DNA of 64,000 nucleotides from Jejuia sp049889775 (GCA_049889775.1 JBMHCT010000021.1:62001-126000); one strand, 5' to 3'; positions 16,228 to 25,162 are shown, counted from the stretch's first letter. Numbers and translations are program-made. The notes: generated from the letters alone by a model not told the origin.

Positions 16228-16258
16228 TTTAGATGCTTTAAAAATTTGAAACTTGCGC
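16228..16258 (-). promoter_or_regulatory. ECF promoter motif, copy 1 (before sigma)
   Basis: On the minus strand: GCGCAAGTTT (16249-16258), 12-base spacer, GCATCTAAA (16228-16236). It is identical in both halves to copies 2 and 4. Position upstream of the sigma gene indicates autoregulation. Confidence 0.88.
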
Positions 16259-16277
16259 TGTTTTGAAATATTTTTTT

Positions 16278-16413
16278 GGACGTTACCCTCTCGGGTCGGG
16301 CTTTACTCATTGGTTCATATTTCAAATTAATGAAATCGTGAATGTAAACATTTCACTACTCAATCCCTCCTATCGTCGGGGATTTCAAACATACCGTTCA
16401 ATCCCTAACGCAC
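16278..16413 (-). repeat. Repeat B, diverged inverted copy
   Basis: The ends match repeat B in reverse orientation. GACGTTACCC..GGGTCGGGCTTT (16279-16304) corresponds to the right end of B1, and CAATCCCTAACGC (16399-16411) to its GCGTTAGGGATTG core. The middle differs. It fills the gap between the ECF regulon and the RsmB-like gene. Confidence 0.65.
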
Positions 16414-16535
16414 TTCTCCACTAGCTTCCGTGGCCAACCAAAAATAAAACCACATTAGCAAACAAAAAGCAATGTAATCAATAAAACTCAACATTTTAAA
16501 CAATTAAACAAATCCACAATTCCACATTTTAAACG

Positions 16536-16543
16536 TACCTTTG
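16536..16543 (+). promoter_or_regulatory. -7 box (TACCTTTG) for the RsmB-like gene
   Basis: TACCTTTG fits TAnnTTTG and ends 18 bases before the ATG at 16562. No convincing -33 TTG is visible at the expected distance. Confidence 0.5.
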
Positions 16544-16561
16544 CCCCCTCAATAAAACAAA

Positions 16562-17779
16562 ATGCGATTACACAAAAACCTCTGCTTCGCCGTAATAGAC
16601 GGATTGACACAAATCTTCAACGAAGCTCAATATGCCGATAAAGTAATTCAACAATTACTAAAACGTGATAAACGTTGGGGTGCACGCGACAGAGGTTTCG
16701 TAGCAGAAACCACATACGACATCGTTCGCTGGAAGCGCTTATACGGTGAAATAGCAGAAGTAAAAGCACCTTTTGATCGTGATAATCTCTGGCGCATGTT
16801 TGCCGTTTGGGCAACTTTAAAAGGTATTAAATTACCAGACTGGAAATACTTTGAAGGTACACCAACCCGAAAAATAAAAGGTCGTTTTGACGAGCTCTCA
16901 AAAATTAGAAAATTTAGAGAATCTATTCCAGACTGGATTGATAATGTTGGTTTAGAGGAGTTAGGCGAAACCAAATGGACCCAAGAAATCGCCATGCAAA
17001 ACGAGCAGGCAGATGTGATTTTGAGAGTTAACTCCCTAAAAACCACAAAGGATGAACTACAAAATATCCTTGCTGATCAAAACAACATCCAAACCGAATT
17101 TATCAAAGGCTATCCATCGGCATTAAAACTTATCGAACGCGCCAATGTATTCGTTACCGATGCTTTTAAAAACGGACTTTTTGAAGTTCAGGACGCTTCC
17201 TCTCAACTAGTAGCAGAATTTTTAGACGTAGCTTCTGGAATGAAAGTGGTCGATGCTTGTGCTGGTGCTGGTGGTAAAACATTGCACATAGCTTCTTTAA
17301 TGCAAAACAAAGGGCAAATTGTGGCGATGGACATCTATGAAAGCAAGCTCAAAAAACTAAAAGTAAGAGCACGCCGAAATGGGGTTCATAATGTAGATTT
17401 GAAAGTGATTGATTCTACAAAACCCATAAAAAAGCTTCATAATAAAGCAGACCGTGTTTTGATTGATGCGCCTTGTTCAGGTTTAGGAGTATTGCGACGA
17501 AACCCAGATGCCAAATGGAAATTAGAACCAGCGTTTTTAGATAGAATTAAAGGCGTACAACAAGACGTATTACAACAATATTCTAAAATGGTAAAACCCG
17601 GTGGTAAATTGGTTTATGCTACGTGCTCCGTACTACCATCTGAAAATCAAAATCAAATAGAAACCTTTTTAAAATCAGAAGCTGGCACCAATTTTGAGTT
17701 TGTTCAAGACAAAAAAATATTAGCACATGAATATGGTTTTGATGGATTTTACATGGCTCTATTGGAAAGAAAAGGCTAG
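16562..17779 (+). CDS. RsmB/NOP-family SAM-dependent RNA m5C methyltransferase
   Basis: A 405-residue cytoplasmic enzyme. The C-terminal Rossmann methyltransferase domain has the SAM motif VVDACAGAGGKTLHIAS (about 232-248). The two family cysteines lie in DAPCSGLGVLRRNPDAKW (about 308-325, general catalytic Cys in motif IV) and YATCSVLPSENQ (about 352-363, motif VI nucleophile). An N-terminal region (about 1-140) resembles the NusB-like/RsmB linker part but is shorter than in E. coli RsmB (429 residues). The target is probably 16S rRNA C967, inferred from family. Confidence 0.9.
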   Translation: MRLHKNLCFAVIDGLTQIFNEAQYADKVIQQLLKRDKRWGARDRGFVAETTYDIVRWKRLYGEIAEVKAPFDRDNLWRMFAVWATLKGIKLPDWKYFEGTPTRKIKGRFDELSKIRKFRESIPDWIDNVGLEELGETKWTQEIAMQNEQADVILRVNSLKTTKDELQNILADQNNIQTEFIKGYPSALKLIERANVFVTDAFKNGLFEVQDASSQLVAEFLDVASGMKVVDACAGAGGKTLHIASLMQNKGQIVAMDIYESKLKKLKVRARRNGVHNVDLKVIDSTKPIKKLHNKADRVLIDAPCSGLGVLRRNPDAKWKLEPAFLDRIKGVQQDVLQQYSKMVKPGGKLVYATCSVLPSENQNQIETFLKSEAGTNFEFVQDKKILAHEYGFDGFYMALLERKG

Positions 17780-17788
17780 TTTCCTGTC

Positions 17789-17854
17789 TTCTGAACTGGT
17801 TTCAGAATCTTTTAATCTTCATCAATAGATAAGAACCTGAAACAAGTTCAGGTT
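17789..17854. repeat. Two adjacent dispersed hairpin repeats
   Basis: TTCTGAA-CTGGT-TTCAGAA (17789-17807) and AACCTGAA-ACAAG-TTCAGGTT (17834-17854). Both share the CTGAA..TTCAG core of the repeat inside the SCO gene. They fill the gap between the RsmB-like and fructosamine kinase genes. Confidence 0.75.
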
Positions 17855-17891
17855 GACAAAGCATGACAAAAAATATCGGTATTTTTAAATC

Positions 17892-18755
17892 ATGAACGCC
17901 GGTTTTAAAACATACCTTTCAGATTTACTAAATGAATCCATTTTAGGTATTAATTCTATTTCTGGCGGTGACATCTCCAAAGCCTATAAAATCTCAACAA
18001 CAAACTCTGATTACTTTCTAAAAATTAACAATGCTCAAAATGCGCTAACAATGTTTCAAACAGAAGCCTATGGTTTACAAACTATTGGCAAAACATGCAC
18101 CATAAAAACACCCGAAGTCATTGCTTATGATATGTTTGAAGATTCTGCATTTTTGTTATTGGAATTTATAGAATCGAAATCACCAACATCCGAAGGTTTT
18201 AGACTACTTGCAACGCAATTAGCGCAATTACATCAATGTACTTCTGAAAGTTTTGGTTTGGATAAAGACAACTTTATCGGACGTTTACCACAACCCAACA
18301 AACAACACAAAACTTGGACGGATTTTTACACTTGCGAACGCTTGCAACTACAGCTGGAAATGGCAAAACAAAAAGGCTTTCTACAAGAATTTGAATTTCC
18401 AAGTACAGAACTCATAAAAAATCGATTACAACCATTGTTTAAAAACATAAAACCATCTTTATTGCATGGTGATTTATGGAGTGGTAATTACTTAATTTCA
18501 AAAGATGGTGAACCATATTTAATTGATCCCGCAGTGTATTACGGCCATAGTGAAGTTGATATTGCTATAAGCAAACTTTTTGGCGGTTTTGGCGAAACGT
18601 TTTATGAGGCTTATTGGTCAATATTACCTCCTGATGAGCATACTTCGGCAAGAATTGATATTTACCAACTGTATTATTTACTAGTGCACTTAAATATGTT
18701 TGGGCGGTCTTATTATGGGTCGGTAAGCTCAATTTTAAAAAGGTACTTCGCTTGA
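17892..18755 (+). CDS. Fructosamine kinase family protein
   Basis: A 287-residue protein-kinase-like fold enzyme that phosphorylates fructosamines or ribulosamines on glycated amines so that they decompose. Visible landmarks: SGGDISKAYKI (about 22-32) in the glycine-rich region, the Lys in FLKINNA, the catalytic LLHGDLWSGNYL (about 192-203) and metal-binding LIDPAVYYGHSEVDIA (about 211-226). Length is normal for bacterial FN3K homologs. The TGA stop codon coincides with the first bases of repeat A1, so the repeat abuts the gene exactly. Confidence 0.9.
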   Translation: MNAGFKTYLSDLLNESILGINSISGGDISKAYKISTTNSDYFLKINNAQNALTMFQTEAYGLQTIGKTCTIKTPEVIAYDMFEDSAFLLLEFIESKSPTSEGFRLLATQLAQLHQCTSESFGLDKDNFIGRLPQPNKQHKTWTDFYTCERLQLQLEMAKQKGFLQEFEFPSTELIKNRLQPLFKNIKPSLLHGDLWSGNYLISKDGEPYLIDPAVYYGHSEVDIAISKLFGGFGETFYEAYWSILPPDEHTSARIDIYQLYYLLVHLNMFGRSYYGSVSSILKRYFA

Positions 18756-18832
18756 CTTTGTAAAATTTTTCTTCTACCTTCGTTTACCGGCGGATATAAG
18801 CCATTATACAACGGCGCATATCCGAAATCACG
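18752..18832 (+). repeat. Repeat A, copy 1 (81 bp)
   Basis: It matches 28337-28417 at 79 of 81 positions in the same orientation. It contains an imperfect stem: CGGATAT (18791-18797) / ATATCCG (18818-18824), with inner GCC/GGC. It sits at the left edge of the left bracket of the sulfatase island. Confidence 0.92.
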
Positions 18833-18857
18833 TTAGGTGCAATTTCAACCAACCCAA

Positions 18858-19733
18858 ATGAACATCGTTAGAACATTTATTCACACAAATAGAGACATTC
18901 ACGGAAAAGATTGTATTTCTGAATTTTTACTACCAAATATTGCCGAGAATAAACCAAACTTTATTGGAATGACTTCAGGTAAATCTTATGATTTAGGCTT
19001 GATTGTTGGAACGAGCAGAAAATGGGATGAGAACATTCTTTTTAACGAATTTAAGAAAGTTAAAAGTGTTGGACTTTTTGGGAGAAAACGAAAAAAGCAG
19101 ATTCTAAAAACCTACATCTCACAAATACCAAAATTAAGAGAAGAATATCCTGACTCAATTGTTGAACTTGACAACGAATTAAGTTTGGTAAGAGTGGAAT
19201 CCCGAACCGAATTTCTAAACCGAACCAAACCGAAACCAAAATCTATTTCTAAAAAAGTTAAGGATAATTACTTGAATTTAGCTCAAGCTTGTCTGAATGA
19301 AGAACAGTTATCTGAATTCCAATCTTTTATAAAAAATCTAAAGGACTATAATGGACATTGGAAATATGGAACAACTCTGAATTTCGTAAATGAGTTTTTA
19401 AACCAAAAGAAGATTTTTCTCTTTCTGGTTTTGGACTGGAAAGCTGGAATAGCAGATTTAAACTGGATTTTGAATTTAGCATTTGAAAAAAACTTTAATC
19501 AAAAAATTGAACTTCCAAGTACTGATAATTATCCAGAAAGAGCATCTGTTTCTTATGACAACGTGTTTTACGATTATAAAAAAGTATTAAATAAGTCGGA
19601 TTTTGATATAACAATTATAGATACAGATAGTGACCAATATGTACTTTTATTACACAAATTGTCTGAAAAAGATAATGTTTCGGAATCAATAGCTGGAATT
19701 GAATTTAAGGAAATGAAAATAAACTGCACCTAA
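18858..19733 (+). CDS. Hypothetical protein on a cassette-like unit (possible DUF6630-like C-terminus)
   Basis: About 291 residues from the ATG at 18858; a GTG at 18837 would add seven residues but falls inside the boundary inverted repeat. No signal peptide and no membrane segment. The middle is very basic (about 60-165). The C-terminal half reads LVLDWKAGIADLNWILNLAF and later DFDITIIDTDSDQYVLLL, which faintly resembles DUF6630; I hold that loosely. The stop codon TAA lies within TGCACCTAAC (19725-19734), the exact inverted complement of GTTAGGTGCA at 18832-18841. Tight framing of one ORF by such core sites is typical of integron cassettes. No partner gene. Confidence 0.65.
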   Translation: MNIVRTFIHTNRDIHGKDCISEFLLPNIAENKPNFIGMTSGKSYDLGLIVGTSRKWDENILFNEFKKVKSVGLFGRKRKKQILKTYISQIPKLREEYPDSIVELDNELSLVRVESRTEFLNRTKPKPKSISKKVKDNYLNLAQACLNEEQLSEFQSFIKNLKDYNGHWKYGTTLNFVNEFLNQKKIFLFLVLDWKAGIADLNWILNLAFEKNFNQKIELPSTDNYPERASVSYDNVFYDYKKVLNKSDFDITIIDTDSDQYVLLLHKLSEKDNVSESIAGIEFKEMKINCT

Positions 19734-19790
19734 CAATGTATAACCGCAATTACGGCGGATTCGACTACGTCCGAATCCACTCGGAATTGC
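19725..19790 (+). other. attC-like site after the cassette gene
   Basis: It begins with ACCTAAC (fits RYYYAAC) overlapping the stop codon. It then forms a long imperfect hairpin: GCAATT (19746-19751) / AATTGC (19785-19790) outer and GGATTCG (19757-19763) / CGAATCC (19772-19778) inner. The gene's left border GTTAGGT (18832-18838) fits GTTRRRY and pairs with ACCTAAC. A further GTTRRRY match, GTTAAAC, lies at 19854-19860 where repeat B begins. No integrase gene is present in the window. Confidence 0.5.
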
Positions 19791-19852
19791 TAAATACAGT
19801 GCTTAACCGTAAACCCTAACTTTAAACCCGTAACGGACGGTTATACGAGACC

Positions 19853-20006
19853 GGTTAAACGAACCTAAAAAAAGACCCAATAAGTAGATTGAGGGCCATA
19901 GCTGGCAAACACGCCCGCGTTAGGGATTGCAGAGGAAAGCCCACAGCGCAGCTAAAGCGGAGCGAGGACTTGGAAAGGAAAGCCCGACCCTTTAGGGTAA
20001 CGCCCA
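19853..20006 (+). repeat. Repeat B, copy 1
   Basis: It starts GGTTAAACGAACC and ends with the hairpin GACCC-TTTA-GGGTAACGCCC. It matches 28650-28827 in the same orientation, with the central part (GCAGAGGAAAGCCC through GCGAGGACTTG) nearly identical. It lies between the cassette and the 3' end of the GH43/GH117-like gene. Confidence 0.88.
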
Positions 20007-20043
20007 AAGTAGATAATTTGAACTCTGTAATTTTACAGCTTGC

Positions 20044-22053
20044 CTAATCTAAATACGAAAACGCATCAATTGTTACGGGCCCTACAGGATTACCTTTATA
20101 ATGTTTACCGGTAGCTTTAAGCTCTAATTTATGAAGCCCTAAAGGCAAAACTTCGGTTTGATAAATTACAGAATCGTGCAAGGGGTTCTTAAAATAGCAA
20201 TCTATATTTTCAACATAAACATCATCAATATAAACCTCGAAACCACCCATGTTTTTACTGATTAAACCATAGCAGCGGGCTTGTGTTCCGTTAAAGAAAA
20301 ATGTTGCTGATGCGCCTTTTTGAGAGGTAACTTGTTCGCTACCTAAATAAATATCTTGCCCTTCTTTGTTTGCATTCCAATTACCCTTATAAACAATAGT
20401 GTAATGGTTATCGTCTACTTTATTCCAAAAACTCGTGTTGGTATCAGAAATACGAACTTCATAAACGCCTTCAACATCTTTAATTGGAATATTAATCTTA
20501 GAAATTTCATAAGGCTTTAAGGCTGGTATTTTGAGTTGTTTTATAACCTGCCACTCCTCGTTGGCATAAGTATAGACTTTTAAAACGACTGGATTAGAAG
20601 GCTTTAGTCCAAAATTTTCTACCTGAGTTTTCAAAATACCTTCTTCAATTTTTATAGGCAGTGTAACCAATGCAGCAGGGTCTTCTTTATACTGCGGAAG
20701 TAAGGCATAGCCATACAGCATATTACCTGAGTTTGTTTCTCCTAAAAGTTTTAAATCATAATTTGAAGTGTTCAATTTTGTTCCATGCCAATTGAAAGTC
20801 AATATCAAATCTCCATTAAGTTCTTCGGAAGTAGAAACCACCGCACCTCCTCCGTAATTGACCACCTCGGAGCCTCCTAATCGCAAAGATTCAATATTAA
20901 CATCTTTAGTAGGATTGAATCCTTTTTCAGCTTTAATCCTAATGTTTACATTTTTTGTGTTTTCTGTGATATTATCAGTATTTATCACTTCAATTAAACG
21001 TTCGGTAACCAATGGCAAAATCACATGTTTTGAACTGTGATTGTCATTACCCAAATCTTCTTTTTTCTCAACATCAATTACTGCTAAGGATAAATGGGTA
21101 GCCCTTCCATATTCATCTTGTTGCACTTTGGGGCGTTCAAATTTGGTCCAAGTATTTGTAGTGCCATCAGTGTACCTAAAAACCGTTTTATCATAAGGTT
21201 CCCCAGGTTCAATTTTCCAGTTAATGCCATCTAGTGAGCGCATATAGACTGATTTTTTATCTACCGCATGATTAAACACCACATGGTACTGGTGACGACT
21301 TTTCCAAATAACTGGGTCTTCGGGATAACCGCTGTATCTATCATAATTTCTAACGGAAATGATTTCATAAGGCCCAAGTAAACCTGTTTTAGAAATCATG
21401 ACATCACCACGTTTTGTAAAAAACATAAAACTACCATCTGCTCTTTGAAGCCCTGTTAAATTTGTGTTTAAATGCGATAAACCTTTATGCCTTCGTTTAT
21501 CAATCTTAATTTTACCTAAAAATTGCCAAGGTCCGTCAAGAGTTTCAGAAGTATAAACTCCTCCTTTACTTACATGCAACATGTACGCACCATTGTTTAA
21601 CTGAACGACTTCAGGGTTATGTGCTTCTTTAAGGGCTATACCTGTAACTTTATATGGACCAATTGGATTTTTAGAAACTGCGTGGGCCACTTCAGATTTT
21701 GGCCAACCCCAATGTCCTTTTTCCTCAGGCCATCGGGCAACATTAATATGGTATTTATCGTCCTTTCCTAACATAGGGTTTCCGCCCCAGTAACTCCAAT
21801 CATTAGACTCTAAACCATTATTTATATCTCGTGGTAAAACGTCATCTGTTCCCCAAATACCTTTTGAAGTTAGTTTTTTTATGATAGGCATTGGTTTGAT
21901 GATATCCTTAAACTGTCCGCCAAATACCAGTTTCTTATCATCTTTTTGAGCATATACTGAAAAATGCAGAACTAAAAGCAATGAAAGGCACGCTAAAATT
22001 CCATTACTCAATTTAGTGTTAATTACTTCATTTTCTGTAATTTTTACTTTCAT
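20044..22053 (-). CDS. Secreted GH43/GH117-like beta-propeller glycosidase
   Basis: A 669-residue exported protein (signal peptide about 15-36, ending SVYAQ). The first about 360 residues read as a five-bladed propeller glycosidase: SYWGGNPMLGKDDKYHINVARWPE, HNPEVVQL, SGYPEDPVIWKSRHQYHVVF, GRATHLSLAVID. Asp and Glu in such strands usually provide catalysis in clans GH-F/GH-J-like folds. The rest is beta-rich and ends in a carbohydrate-binding-like module (about 535-669). It is the last gene of a five-gene operon with four sulfatases, 5 bases behind the previous gene. The linkage cleaved is unknown; a sulfated algal polysaccharide is the likely source. Confidence 0.7.
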   Translation of the reverse strand: MKVKITENEVINTKLSNGILACLSLLLVLHFSVYAQKDDKKLVFGGQFKDIIKPMPIIKKLTSKGIWGTDDVLPRDINNGLESNDWSYWGGNPMLGKDDKYHINVARWPEEKGHWGWPKSEVAHAVSKNPIGPYKVTGIALKEAHNPEVVQLNNGAYMLHVSKGGVYTSETLDGPWQFLGKIKIDKRRHKGLSHLNTNLTGLQRADGSFMFFTKRGDVMISKTGLLGPYEIISVRNYDRYSGYPEDPVIWKSRHQYHVVFNHAVDKKSVYMRSLDGINWKIEPGEPYDKTVFRYTDGTTNTWTKFERPKVQQDEYGRATHLSLAVIDVEKKEDLGNDNHSSKHVILPLVTERLIEVINTDNITENTKNVNIRIKAEKGFNPTKDVNIESLRLGGSEVVNYGGGAVVSTSEELNGDLILTFNWHGTKLNTSNYDLKLLGETNSGNMLYGYALLPQYKEDPAALVTLPIKIEEGILKTQVENFGLKPSNPVVLKVYTYANEEWQVIKQLKIPALKPYEISKINIPIKDVEGVYEVRISDTNTSFWNKVDDNHYTIVYKGNWNANKEGQDIYLGSEQVTSQKGASATFFFNGTQARCYGLISKNMGGFEVYIDDVYVENIDCYFKNPLHDSVIYQTEVLPLGLHKLELKATGKHYKGNPVGPVTIDAFSYLD

Positions 22054-22058
22054 ATGTG

Positions 22059-23711
22059 TTATTTGTATGTTTCAACTATTGCTTTTATTCTCGGAAACTC
22101 CTCATCTGTGTCTCCAACTTCTTCTCTAATTCTGAAAAGTTCAGTTTTCAGTTCACTTATAATATCTGAATATTTAGGGTTTTCGAATTGATTTACCATT
22201 TCATTAGGGTCTTTTTCTAAATCGTAAAATTCCCATGCTGCAGGTGTATCATGCCAATAACGGTTGCCATTTTTATCTTCAACTATTTGATTGTTATGAA
22301 TGTTAGTATAATCAGCACCATAAAAGAAAATAAGCTTGTATTTTTTTGTTCTGATGCCAAAATGTGCTGGATTATTATGTTTGTGCGCCATGTGCATCCA
22401 ATATCTGTAATAGGTTGCTTTACGCCAATCTTTAGGTTCCCTTTCGCCTTTTAAGGCATCCACAAAACTTTCTCCCTGCATGTACTCTGGCTTTTCTATT
22501 CCTGCCAACCCAAGCAATGTAGGGGCATAATCTGTATTGTTAATCAACCAATTGTTTCGTGTACCAGAATTTATCATTTTTGGATAATGAACAATTAATG
22601 GCATTTTAATAGATTCCTCATACATCCAACGTTTATCAATAAAATCATGTTCACCAAGAAACATCCCTTGGTCACTGGTATATACAATGATGGTATTTTC
22701 CATTAAATTATTTTGTTCTAAATAATTTAAAATGCGTTGTAAGTTATCATCAATTCCTTTTACACACCTTAAATATTCCTTTAAATACAATTGATACACT
22801 TGATGTGTGATTTCCTTATCTGATAATCCTTCTGTGTTTATTTTCTTTTTTCTTTTGTAGATTTGACTTAAACTTCGTTTTTTACCTGAATTTGGAGAAA
22901 TAGTGGAACCTATTTCATCTATAAGTGTATCATCTTTACCTCTCGTAGCTATAGAACCAAAATGTTTTTCGGGTTGACGATATAGGTTTTGTGGTTCTGG
23001 TATCTCAACATCTTTTAAATAATCTTTATATCTATCTGCATAAACAAACATATCGTGTGGCGCCTTAAAATGATGCATCAAAAAAAACGGTTTCGTTTTT
23101 TCTCGCTTATTTTCTAACCAATCTAAAGATATATCCGTCAACACATCAGAAGAATGTCCTTTTGTATCAATTACTTCAATTTCCTTTTCTAAAGTACTAT
23201 CAAAACGCACATTTCGTTTTTCCCCTTCTTCGCTAACATGAATTACGGGGTTTATGTAGCTGCCTTGTCCAGCGATAACCGCAAAATAATCGGCATATTT
23301 AGGCGAATAACGTAAATGCCATTTCCCAACAACAGCTGTAGTATAGCCAGATTGCTGTATTTCCTGAAGTAAATAATGTTTTTCACCTGGTAATCCCGTA
23401 TACAAATCGTACGCCTTATTAACGTGCGAATATTGTCCTGTCATTATTGTAGCACGACTGGGGGTACAAATGGAATTAGTGCAAAATACATTATCAAAAA
23501 CCATCGCTTTTTTGGCTAGTTTATCTAGGTTTGGTGTAGGATTAAGTGTAGCTAATCTTCCACCATAAACTCCAATAGCACGATCGCAATGGTCATCTGC
23601 CATGATATATATGATATTTGGCCTTTCTTGACTATTCGTATTTAAAACGGTTAATAGAGAGGTGAAAATCAAAGCTAATTTCCAATATGTCTTGAAGCTT
23701 ATTATTGCCAT
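22059..23711 (-). CDS. S1-family sulfatase (formylglycine type), 550 aa
   Basis: Exported sulfatase with a signal peptide (about 8-28). The metal-binding start is PNIIYIMADDHCDRAIG. The formylglycine signature ICTPSRATIMTG (Cys82) is followed by VVGKWHLRY. It differs from its three neighbours in having an His-Cys after the Asp pair (ADDHCD) and a long insert with a basic stretch around 265-295, so it belongs to another S1 subfamily. Its start overlaps the next upstream gene's stop by 10 bases. It removes sulfate esters from a glycan; substrate unknown. Maturation needs an FGE or anSME enzyme not present in this window. Confidence 0.9.
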   Translation of the reverse strand: MAIISFKTYWKLALIFTSLLTVLNTNSQERPNIIYIMADDHCDRAIGVYGGRLATLNPTPNLDKLAKKAMVFDNVFCTNSICTPSRATIMTGQYSHVNKAYDLYTGLPGEKHYLLQEIQQSGYTTAVVGKWHLRYSPKYADYFAVIAGQGSYINPVIHVSEEGEKRNVRFDSTLEKEIEVIDTKGHSSDVLTDISLDWLENKREKTKPFFLMHHFKAPHDMFVYADRYKDYLKDVEIPEPQNLYRQPEKHFGSIATRGKDDTLIDEIGSTISPNSGKKRSLSQIYKRKKKINTEGLSDKEITHQVYQLYLKEYLRCVKGIDDNLQRILNYLEQNNLMENTIIVYTSDQGMFLGEHDFIDKRWMYEESIKMPLIVHYPKMINSGTRNNWLINNTDYAPTLLGLAGIEKPEYMQGESFVDALKGEREPKDWRKATYYRYWMHMAHKHNNPAHFGIRTKKYKLIFFYGADYTNIHNNQIVEDKNGNRYWHDTPAAWEFYDLEKDPNEMVNQFENPKYSDIISELKTELFRIREEVGDTDEEFPRIKAIVETYK

Positions 23712-25162
23712 TTTGTAGTATTCAAAAGTTCAGTAAGCCTTTCAATCTTATCCGACTCTTCTACAAGAAGATTTTTTTCTTCGAAAGGATCCTCCTCCAA
23801 ATTAAATAATGCAGTTGGAGCATTTCTTTTAAAAATAAGCTTCCATTCCTTATCACGAATGGCAAACTGCCCTGTTGAAGACTGCATTACTAAAGATTGA
23901 CGCACCGTCTTTTGTTCTAAAAGCGTTGGTAAAATATTACAACTATCTTCTCCTCCTTTGGTTTCTGGTTCAATTTGTAACAATTCAGAAAACGTGTTGT
24001 AAAAATCTAACAAACACACCAAATTATCATTCTTCTGGCCTCCTTGAATTCGGGATGGCCACCTTACTATTAATGGCACACGATGTCCACCTTCAAAAGT
24101 TCCGCCTTTAAACCCTCTTAGGTTTCCGCAACTTTTATGTTCATAGGTTTTGCCATCGTCACTGGTTTTTGTTGCTCCATTGTCACTAGTTACGATTAGT
24201 ATTGTATTTTCATCAATATTAAGATGATCTAAAGTCTTCATAATTTGCCCCACGGTCCAGTCAAACTCGGCAACCATATCACCACGCTCACCAGCTTCAC
24301 TTTTTCCTTTTATAAAATCTGGTGGTGTGCATGGTCTATGTGGTGAAACCGTTGGAAGATATAAAAAGAAAGGCTGTTCAGGATTTTTCGCTACAGAATT
24401 TTCAATAAAATTAATAGCTTTTGTAGTTAAATCTGGTCCCACTTTTCTAGAATCCCAATCTTTTATCATCCAACCCTCGTGTACCTCAACAGCAGAAACA
24501 TCTGGATGAAGTGTATCTTTTGCTTTTCGCCAAATATTTGGAATACCCACCGTATAATCGTTTTCTATATAACAGAAAGGCTCCATGTTATGGCCTGCGG
24601 CCGAAAGAAAAGCATAATCAAAACCCAAATAGTTAGGCCCATTATGAATTGCTGTATTAAAATCTACATCTCTTGTTCCTTTGGCTCCTTTTTCATGATG
24701 TGTTTTAGGTTTTACAAAATCAATATCTATTTTTCGTGAGAAATTCATTCCCAAATGCCATTTGCCAACAACTCCAGTAGTATAACCTGCTTTTTGAAAA
24801 ATATCAGCCAAAGTTGTTTCATCTTTATGAATTAAAGGATCATCATATCCAGACCACGACACCTTTTTCTTTAAACGACTTCTCCACGCATAACGCCCTG
24901 TAAGTAATGCATAACGAGAAGGCGTACAAACGGATGATGCTGTATGCGCATCTGTAAATAACATACCTTGTTCACTCAAAGCATCCATATTTGGCGTGGG
25001 AATTTTAGATTCTGGATTGTAACATTTTGGATCCCCATAACCCATATCGTCCGCCATAATAATAATGACATTGGACTGGCTGCTTTCAGTGTTTTGAGCA
25101 TTAACCGATAGACTCAAAGTAAAAACTAAAGCATTAACACCCCAAAAAAAACTATATTTCAT
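23702..25162 (-). CDS. S1-family sulfatase (arylsulfatase A-like), 486 aa
   Basis: A signal peptide (about 1-22) then NVIIIMADDMGYGDPKCYNP, the formylglycine signature VCTPSRYALLTGR (Cys79) and VVGKWHLGMNF. Later metal and substrate residues are seen in LIVTSDNGAT (about 322-331). This close fit to ADDMGYGD..CxPSR..LLTGRY is the classic arylsulfatase A layout. It is directly after another sulfatase gene (1 base gap) and overlaps the next by 10 bases, so the operon is tightly coupled. Periplasmic or surface location. Confidence 0.92.
   Translation of the reverse strand: MKYSFFWGVNALVFTLSLSVNAQNTESSQSNVIIIMADDMGYGDPKCYNPESKIPTPNMDALSEQGMLFTDAHTASSVCTPSRYALLTGRYAWRSRLKKKVSWSGYDDPLIHKDETTLADIFQKAGYTTGVVGKWHLGMNFSRKIDIDFVKPKTHHEKGAKGTRDVDFNTAIHNGPNYLGFDYAFLSAAGHNMEPFCYIENDYTVGIPNIWRKAKDTLHPDVSAVEVHEGWMIKDWDSRKVGPDLTTKAINFIENSVAKNPEQPFFLYLPTVSPHRPCTPPDFIKGKSEAGERGDMVAEFDWTVGQIMKTLDHLNIDENTILIVTSDNGATKTSDDGKTYEHKSCGNLRGFKGGTFEGGHRVPLIVRWPSRIQGGQKNDNLVCLLDFYNTFSELLQIEPETKGGEDSCNILPTLLEQKTVRQSLVMQSSTGQFAIRDKEWKLIFKRNAPTALFNLEEDPFEEKNLLVEESDKIERLTELLNTTKWQ

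Noticed and set aside
18752..18832. Repeat A as an IS element or transposon end
   Set aside because: No transposase gene, no terminal inverted repeat pair and no target duplication could be seen; it is treated as a dispersed repeat.
19860..20006. Repeat B as a tRNA, rRNA fragment or riboswitch
   Set aside because: It has local hairpins but no cloverleaf, no rRNA motifs and no known aptamer core that I recognise; copies also differ by an insertion.
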